From the NCBI GenBank assembly GCA_946402595.1, contig CAMIWY010000039.1:1-9031 (forward strand): DNA of 9,031 nt, written 5' to 3'. The notes below the pieces were generated by a model. It ran no database searches and was not told the origin of the DNA. It saw nothing but the letters and a program-made list of their open reading frames with translations. The stretch comes from an uncultured Clostridia bacterium (GTDB taxonomy: Bacteria; Bacillota; Clostridia; Peptostreptococcales; Anaerovoracaceae). Positions within the stretch are counted from its first letter, which is position 1; every line of letters begins with the position of its first letter. Positions 5,354-9,031 of this stretch are shown piece after piece. Made by a program: the position numbers and the translations under genes.

Positions 5354-6634
5354 CTACTCTAAAGTCGTCGTGATCTTCTGCTGCTTGCCATTACGCTCAA
5401 TGACTACTGTAACTTTGTCGCCGGCCTTGTGCTCCTGCACTTCCTCGATGAGCTCGTTGCTGTCCTCGATGTCATCCCCGTCGAACTCAATGATCTTGTC
5501 ACCTTCCTGGAAACCAGCCTTCTTGGCATTGCTGCCGGTGACCTGCGAGATGTACACGCCGTTATTGTCTCTGATGACTATGCCTATAGATACATTGCCG
5601 GAATTCTGCTGACTCTGCTGTCCATTGTTTGGCTGGCTGTTCTGGTCGCCGTTCTGCTGATTTCCCGGAGCCGAGCTGCCCCAGTCATCATCGTCCCAGT
5701 CGTCATCCCAGTAATCACCGGAATCGCTGTCATCGCGGCCGTAGAAACCATTTCCGTTGCCATTGTCACTGTTCCAGTCCGGCGGAGTCATGCCCATGCT
5801 CGGGCCGCCGCCCATGTTGCCGGAGTTCTCCTCAAGCTCTTTCACGGACTTCTTCACTGCGGATATATCATCCTCAAGGTCGTTTGCGAAAAGCGCCATG
5901 ATGCCTGCTGCGATCAGGCCGTTGAGTACAAGAGCCAGGCCAAGTGCGCCTGCGAGGAACTTCCTGCTGACCGGCTTGTCGAAAAAGCCTTTCAGCTTGC
6001 TCTCCTTAGGCTCCTTAGCGGCTTTAGGCGCTTCGAATTCCACGGTCTTCGAATCGTCGCCGTATCCGGTAACAGGAACTATCGGTGTGATAGCGGTGGA
6101 AGCAGCCGGACCTTCAGCTCTTGCAGCAGCATACTCAGCCGCAAGCTTTTCCTCCTCCGGTGATACCTGCTCCTGACCGGCATCGGCAAAATTGCTGTCA
6201 TCCTTCGGTGCTGCTGTCTGCGCATCATTCTCAGGAGCGACAGGATCCATGACAAGCGTAAAGTCGGTAACTTCTGCAGGCTCCTCAACTTCAGGTGCAG
6301 TTTCTTCCACAGGCTCCGCTGCTATAGCTTCTTCAGCTGGAGACTCATCTGCTGCCCCGGATACCGGCTCAATGACCTCAGGTTCTGATACCTCAATCAC
6401 CTCTTCAGGAGCAGCATCTTCTACCACTGACTCAGGCACTTCGACCTCAGTGATCTCAGCGGCCTCCTCAATGACTTCAGCAGGCTCCAGGACAACAGTG
6501 TCCTTTGTAACCTCAGCAGCTTTCTCTTCGATTACCTCAGCAGCCTGCTCCTGTATTTTCTGCTCCTTGATTTCCTTGACCACAGGAGTATTTTTCTTCT
6601 TTGAATTCTTCTTCGAGTTCTTCTTGTTTGCCAT
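5354..6634 (-). CDS. Single-pass membrane protein with acidic cytoplasmic domain and C-terminal PDZ domain
   Basis: A 426-residue protein. I chose ATG 6634 (MANKK) because AAAGGAGGC lies 9 bases upstream (6651-6643); the frame continues seven codons further without such a site. The lysine-rich start (1-20) is followed by a long Glu/Ala/Val/Pro-rich stretch (21-200), then a basic segment and one membrane helix (about 225-250, FLAGALGLALVLNGLIAAGI). After it come a short coiled coil (251-271), a disordered Asp/Gly/Asn/Gln/Trp linker (272-347) and a PDZ domain (348-426) with the GVYISQV and GDKIIEFDGDDIEDSNEL segments. The basic residues before the helix favour an inside N terminus, placing PDZ outside. 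The PDZ resembles that of HtrA/DegP proteases, but no protease domain is present, so it may bind peptides or act as an adaptor or scaffold. It is a single-gene unit; I see no convincing promoter or neighbour that tells its role. Confidence 0.8.
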   Translation of the reverse strand: MANKKNSKKNSKKKNTPVVKEIKEQKIQEQAAEVIEEKAAEVTKDTVVLEPAEVIEEAAEITEVEVPESVVEDAAPEEVIEVSEPEVIEPVSGAADESPAEEAIAAEPVEETAPEVEEPAEVTDFTLVMDPVAPENDAQTAAPKDDSNFADAGQEQVSPEEEKLAAEYAAARAEGPAASTAITPIVPVTGYGDDSKTVEFEAPKAAKEPKESKLKGFFDKPVSRKFLAGALGLALVLNGLIAAGIMALFANDLEDDISAVKKSVKELEENSGNMGGGPSMGMTPPDWNSDNGNGNGFYGRDDSDSGDYWDDDWDDDDWGSSAPGNQQNGDQNSQPNNGQQSQQNSGNVSIGIVIRDNNGVYISQVTGSNAKKAGFQEGDKIIEFDGDDIEDSNELIEEVQEHKAGDKVTVVIERNGKQQKITTTLE

Positions 6635-6800
6635 AATACAGTGCCTCCTTTCCATTGCCTTGTATATTGCATCTGAATTATCCCAATATCACCTTAAGCC
6701 AACTTTAAAATAGGAGGCAGCGGGGGCAGTAATGTCAGAAGAGGGAAAAAGAAGAAAGCGCTGCAAACTGATTCTGAAGCTGATCGAGTTTTTCGACTTT

Positions 6801-6838
6801 GTGTTCATTTCTGCAAAATAATTTGAAAAAATGAACAC
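6801..6838. repeat. 38-bp palindromic repeat, copy A
   Basis: GTGTTCATTT and AAATGAACAC are perfect 10-bp inverted arms at the ends of a 38-base AT-rich element. A second copy of equal length lies at 6999-7036, 160 bp away. Confidence 0.7.
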
Positions 6839-6998
6839 GAAGTGTTGCGCAAAATGTGGATTCGCTCCGGACGAGGCCCTTTTACGAGCGTATTGCTTGC
6901 GCTCGCAGACATATGTGTGCGAATGAAAGACAAGCTCCGAACTGGTTGGCTGCATTTTCAACTGTTAGGCTCATTCAAACTAGTAAAGCCTCCAATCT

Positions 6999-7036
6999 GT
7001 GTTCATTTTTCGTCAAAATATTTTTAAAATGTACAC
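6999..7036. repeat. 38-bp palindromic repeat, copy B
   Basis: GTGTTCATTTT and AAAATGTACAC pair with one mismatch around an AT-rich centre that contains AAAATATTTT. Same length and same left arm as copy A. Confidence 0.7.
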
Positions 7037-7159
7037 TATTTCAAAAAACTCCTTTTCGCTTACGGACACATATGATGTTTCTGTATACAGACAGTTAGAA
7101 GACACCATTATCGCGCGTTTGTGTCCTGAAGATGCTATAATTGATTAGCTGAAATCTAA

Positions 7160-7303
7160 GCTGCTTCTGGAAGCTGTTACATACAGAAAGCTGTTAAGAA
7201 AACACTTTCAATCCCTGAATGGCTTGCAATCGAGGCGAAGAGAAATAACCTCAGCCTGTCCAAAGTCCTTCAGGACGGATTGAAAGCTCAACTGGGTTAT
7301 TAA
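7160..7303 (+). pseudogene. C-terminal remnant of a HicB-type antitoxin
   Basis: The last 37 codons (7190-7300, stop 7301-7303) read KKTLSIPEWLAIEAKRNN followed by LSLSKVLQDGLKAQLGY. This matches the C-terminal DNA-binding part of HicB antitoxins as I recall it (xKKTLxIPxWL, then a helix with SxVLQxxLK). HicB proteins neutralise the HicA mRNA interferase and repress their own operon. Here the frame opens only at a TAA (7157-7159) and has no start codon or ribosome binding site, so the N-terminal domain that blocks the toxin is missing. In the next frame, just upstream, LLLEAVTYRK (near 7161-7190) resembles the segment that usually precedes KAVKKT, which suggests a frameshift or small deletion near 7187-7191. 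No hicA toxin gene is seen. It is separated from the isomerase by 50 bp. Confidence 0.65.
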
Positions 7304-7353
7304 GATTTAATTCACGGACAACACAATAGAAACAAATATCGGAGGGACTTGAG

Positions 7354-8178
7354 ATGGAGGGGAAACACAGGATAGGAATCAGCTCATTCACATACTGCTT
7401 TGCATGCGGGACGAGGCCCGACCACAAACCGGAGCGGGTCATGACGCCGCTTGAACTGATAGACAAAGCAGTCGCTCTTGGCGTGCAGGTCGTCCAGTTC
7501 GGCGACAATATGCCGCTGGAGAAGTGCAGCACTGATGAACTCGACATGATCCGCACCTATGCAGAGGAGCACGGTATCGAGCTCGAGGCCGGGATGCGCA
7601 AAGCCACGCCGGAGAGGCTGGCGGAGTATATAGACATCTCAAAGAGAATTGGCGCACGTGTCCTGCGCGTCATCACAGACGGGCCGGATTTTCAGCCTGA
7701 CCTCGAAGAGTTTTGCCGCATACTTTCGGACGCAGTTCCGAAGCTGGAGGAAAGCGGCGTTTGCCTCGGAATAGAGAACCACGACAGATTCAGCGCACAG
7801 GAATATGCCGCAATGGTGGAGACAGTCGGCCATCCGCAGGTCCGCCTGACAGTCGACTCGGTCAACTCCCTGTCCCATGAGGAGACGGTCAGCGAGGTGC
7901 TGAAATACATGGCGCCGTACTGCATCTGCCTCCACATGAAGGACTATGTGATCAAGCGCTATAACGGCGGCGGTGGTCTTAAGGTCACCGGAGCATGCCT
8001 CGGGACCGGAAGACTGGACGCGCAGAGCTTTTACGAAGAGTGCCGCGCAAGATCCGACAGCGACTTCAACGTCATCCTCGAGTCCTGGATGGAGCCGTGC
8101 GAAACACTCGAAGAGACGCTGCGGAGAGAAGAGGACTGGGCAGAGAAGAGCGTTGAATACCTGAAGAAAATGATATAG
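7354..8178 (+). CDS. Sugar phosphate isomerase/epimerase (xylose isomerase-like TIM barrel)
   Basis: A 274-residue cytoplasmic enzyme, typical in length for this family, with GGAGGG (7341-7346) 7 bases before ATG 7354. The first barrel strand is at RIGISSFTYCF (6-16), and later strands carry the metal ligands expected of the AP endonuclease 2 / xylose isomerase-like fold: Glu141 in GIENHDR, Asp168 in LTVDSVN, His194 in CLHMKDY and Glu243 in VILESW. These bind a divalent metal, normally Mn or Mg, for ketose-aldose isomerisation or C3 epimerisation, or in some relatives inosose dehydration. Lys196 after the histidine also fits. The exact sugar is not readable from sequence, and no sugar kinase, transporter or regulator lies beside it. 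It appears to be a single-gene unit with a UUCG-loop terminator downstream. I find no well-formed promoter directly upstream; TGCTATAAT at 7133-7141 is a candidate. Confidence 0.85.
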   Translation: MEGKHRIGISSFTYCFACGTRPDHKPERVMTPLELIDKAVALGVQVVQFGDNMPLEKCSTDELDMIRTYAEEHGIELEAGMRKATPERLAEYIDISKRIGARVLRVITDGPDFQPDLEEFCRILSDAVPKLEESGVCLGIENHDRFSAQEYAAMVETVGHPQVRLTVDSVNSLSHEETVSEVLKYMAPYCICLHMKDYVIKRYNGGGGLKVTGACLGTGRLDAQSFYEECRARSDSDFNVILESWMEPCETLEETLRREEDWAEKSVEYLKKMI

Positions 8179-8205
8179 GGCAAAACTGAAAAAGCACTTT
8201 ACGGG

Positions 8206-8227
8206 CGCCTCCTTCGGGAGGCGTTTT
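8206..8227 (+). terminator. Terminator of the isomerase gene (UUCG tetraloop)
   Basis: CGCCTCC (8206-8212) and GGAGGCG (8217-8223) pair perfectly around the stable TTCG loop, followed by TTTT. It begins 28 bp after the isomerase stop codon. The GGAGG in its right arm also lies 8 bases before ATG 8230. Confidence 0.85.
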
Positions 8228-8229
8228 GC

Positions 8230-8361
8230 ATGCGCCGGAAAGAGCCGCACCCGGCGGCCGGCAAATTCGCAAAAATTACAACTCCTGTTATAGGAACACG
8301 TTCCTATGACGAGGTGCCTGGCCGGAAAGGAGGCAAAATTACAGCAATCAAAGTGTTCTAA
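8230..8361 (+). CDS. Possible 43-residue basic small protein
   Basis: A short frame from ATG 8230 to TAA 8359-8361 that encodes a basic peptide (MRRKEPHPAAGKFAKITT at the start, GGKITAIKVF at the end). Its only ribosome binding site would be GGAGG (8217-8221), 8 bases upstream, which lies in the right arm of the isomerase terminator. It contains two similar segments, AGKFAKITT and GRKGGKITA, matching a DNA direct repeat (around 8258-8280 and 8322-8343). I do not recognise a family. In favour are the well-placed start signals; against are the small size, the palindrome 8290-8307 inside it and the terminator before it. It may equally be non-coding leader of the merR gene. Confidence 0.25.
   Translation: MRRKEPHPAAGKFAKITTPVIGTRSYDEVPGRKGGKITAIKVF
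8290..8307. promoter_or_regulatory. 18-bp palindrome ATAGGAAC-AC-GTTCCTAT
   Basis: A perfect 8-bp inverted repeat with a 2-base centre, 60-80 bp upstream of the merR promoter. Symmetry and compactness suggest a dimeric protein binding site, but it does not overlap a recognisable -35/-10 pair. No other copy is seen in the window. Confidence 0.4.
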
Positions 8362-8369
8362 ATATGGCA

Positions 8370-8400
8370 TTGACCTCGTCGTAACAACGAGATGTATAGT
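8370..8400 (+). promoter_or_regulatory. MerR-type promoter with 19-bp spacer and internal operator
   Basis: TTGACC (8370-8375) and TATAGT (8395-8400) are 19 bases apart, longer than the usual 17 and typical of promoters remodelled by MerR proteins. The spacer holds the dyad CTCGT (8375-8379) and ACGAG (8387-8391). Transcription would start near 8407, about 12 bases before the merR ATG, so the regulator probably controls itself. Confidence 0.65.
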
Positions 8401-8418
8401 TGGAAAGAGAGGTATGCA

Positions 8419-8823
8419 ATGTCACTGAATACGATCCGGGAAGTCACTGAAATCACTGGGATTACAGTGAATGCACTTAGATACTACGACAGCAAAGGAC
8501 TGCTCCATCCTACAGTTCGCAGCTCAGAGGGCAGGAAAGAGTGGCTGTATGATGACGCGGCAGTAAGAAGGGCCAAGAGAATACTGCTCCTGAGGAGCAT
8601 AGGGATACCGGTTGAAAGCATAGCAGTTGTGCTGGAGAAGGTGGACAAAATGGACGAAGCTGTACTCAGATCCCGCCTCGAAGAGCTGCGGGCAGAACGC
8701 AAGGAAATAGACGAGCAGATCTCCGTAGCAGGCATGCTCCTGCTTCTCGATGAGATCACTGCAGAGACAGGGGTCAAAGAAGAGCTTCTGGACAAAATGT
8801 TTGAGAAAATATGCCGCGAATGA
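8419..8823 (+). CDS. MerR-family transcriptional regulator
   Basis: A 134-residue DNA-binding regulator. I chose ATG 8419 (MSLNTIREV) because GAGAGG (8407-8412) lies 6 bases upstream; the frame continues nine codons further, but that part overlaps the promoter. Residues 4-70 form the winged helix-turn-helix of the family: TIREVTEITGITVNALRYYD (5-24), the wing (KGLLHPTVRSSEGRKEW) and a second helical pair with RILLLRSIGIPVESI (54-68). Residues about 70-102 form the long dimer coiled coil. The C-terminal part is short and has only one cysteine (Cys132), so a metal-binding role like MerR/CueR is unlikely; a small organic ligand or redox signal is possible. MerR proteins twist promoters with long spacers; the gene's own promoter has a 19-bp spacer with a dyad. 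No obvious target operon lies within the window, and a strong terminator follows. Confidence 0.9.
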   Translation: MSLNTIREVTEITGITVNALRYYDSKGLLHPTVRSSEGRKEWLYDDAAVRRAKRILLLRSIGIPVESIAVVLEKVDKMDEAVLRSRLEELRAERKEIDEQISVAGMLLLLDEITAETGVKEELLDKMFEKICRE

Positions 8824-8857
8824 GGCAGCAACAGGTGCAAATCAATACATAATGCAC

Positions 8858-8906
8858 ATGCAAAGCATCAGGGAGCACCTCCAATCAGAGGTGCTCCCCT
8901 TTGCAT
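8858..8906 (+). terminator. Terminator after merR
   Basis: GGGAGCACCTC (8871-8881) and GAGGTGCTCCC (8888-8898) pair perfectly over 11 bp with a 6-base loop. Outer arms ATGCAAAG (8858-8865) and CTTTGCAT (8899-8906) extend the stem by 8 bp past a 5-base bulge on the left. The T run is short (CTTT), but the hairpin is very stable and symmetrical, and could act on both strands. Confidence 0.75.
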
Positions 8907-8980
8907 AGCGGCTAACAGACCGGATAAAGATGAAATTGACTAAAAAATACATCGAAAGGCACAATCATCATTAATGTAGT

Positions 8981-8989
8981 TGCTATAAT
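8981..8989 (+). promoter_or_regulatory. Extended -10 promoter for a gene beyond the window
   Basis: TGC-TATAAT is a perfect extended -10 box; the -35 region (about 8961-8966) is poor, as such promoters allow. No start codon with a following open frame is seen before the end of the window, so the transcript would serve a gene to the right. Confidence 0.5.
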
Positions 8990-9031
8990 TTAGCTATGTG
9001 AAGGAATCACCAGATTCATTTTTGAGCAAAT

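Larger units (their letters stand above)
6656..7353. other. 698-bp region without an intact gene
   Basis: Base composition turns AT-rich here. It holds two 38-bp palindromes (6801-6838, 6999-7036), an 18-bp imperfect palindrome CGCAGACATATGTGTGCG (6904-6921), a decayed HicB-type antitoxin ending at 7303, and an extended -10 box TGC-TATAAT (7133-7141) without a clear -35. Short open frames in 6842-7148 have no ribosome binding site or recognisable product. I read it as debris from former mobile or toxin-antitoxin DNA. Confidence 0.6.

Noticed and set aside
6842..7098. Overlapping short + frames and a - frame at 6689-6961
   Set aside because: They overlap each other and the palindromic repeats, lack ribosome binding sites and show no protein pattern.
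7029..7148. 39-codon frame starting inside palindrome B
   Set aside because: No ribosome binding site, no recognisable family, and it lies in degenerate AT-rich DNA. It could be an N-terminal remnant joined to the HicB-like debris, but this cannot be supported.

Overview
The window looks like an accessory or housekeeping-poor stretch of a Gram-positive anaerobe, most likely a member of the Clostridia (Firmicutes). The evidence is indirect: strong AGGAGG-type ribosome binding sites before most genes, a lipoprotein thioredoxin, a short-chain flavodoxin close to the clostridial type, and three small families (DUF3793, DUF6054, DUF4375/DMP19) that I associate mainly with Firmicutes. Family names come from recalled sequence patterns, not from a search. 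I see no rRNA, tRNA, CRISPR array or intact transposase.

Layout. (1) 1-1000: the tail of an unrecognised gene, a TlpA/ResA-like thioredoxin lipoprotein directly behind it, a dyad repeat and an intrinsic terminator. (2) 1000-2040: two small cytoplasmic genes on the + strand (DUF4375/DMP19-like and DUF6054-like), closed by a bidirectional terminator built from the same dyad repeat family. (3) 2064-3285, - strand: a flavodoxin and, upstream of it, a cysteine-rich DUF3793 protein with a well-formed promoter. (4) 3566-5077, + strand: one long frame joining an alpha/beta hydrolase to a SAM methyltransferase, divergent from DUF3793, then a terminator. (5) 5139-5324: two and a half copies of a 74-bp tandem repeat whose 38-bp core folds into a hairpin. 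(6) 5354-6634, - strand: a single-pass membrane protein with an acidic cytoplasmic domain and an extracytoplasmic PDZ domain. (7) 6656-7353: nearly 700 bp without an intact gene, holding two 38-bp palindromes and a decayed HicB-type antitoxin. (8) 7354-8178: a TIM-barrel sugar phosphate isomerase/epimerase with a terminator. (9) 8230-8823: a possible 43-residue small gene and a MerR-family regulator with a probable self-operator, closed by a strong terminator. (10) 8907-9031: an extended -10 promoter pointing out of the window.

How the parts may work together. The most interesting signal is regulatory. A dyad of the form GTTAG-N6-CTAAC lies inside the probable promoter of the DUF4375 gene and again just downstream of the -10 box of the DUF3793 gene. 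A weaker relative (GTTAA-N6-TTAAC) lies in the leader of the hydrolase-methyltransferase gene, and a further TTAGT/ACTAA dyad lies between the divergent promoters. This suggests one repressor controls at least the DUF3793-flavodoxin cluster, its divergent neighbour and the DUF4375 gene. Flavodoxin commonly replaces ferredoxin under iron limitation, and the half-sites recall DtxR/IdeR boxes, so an iron or metal response is a reasonable but unproven reading. The remaining genes look like independent single-gene units, each with its own terminator, separated by short repeats and gene debris.
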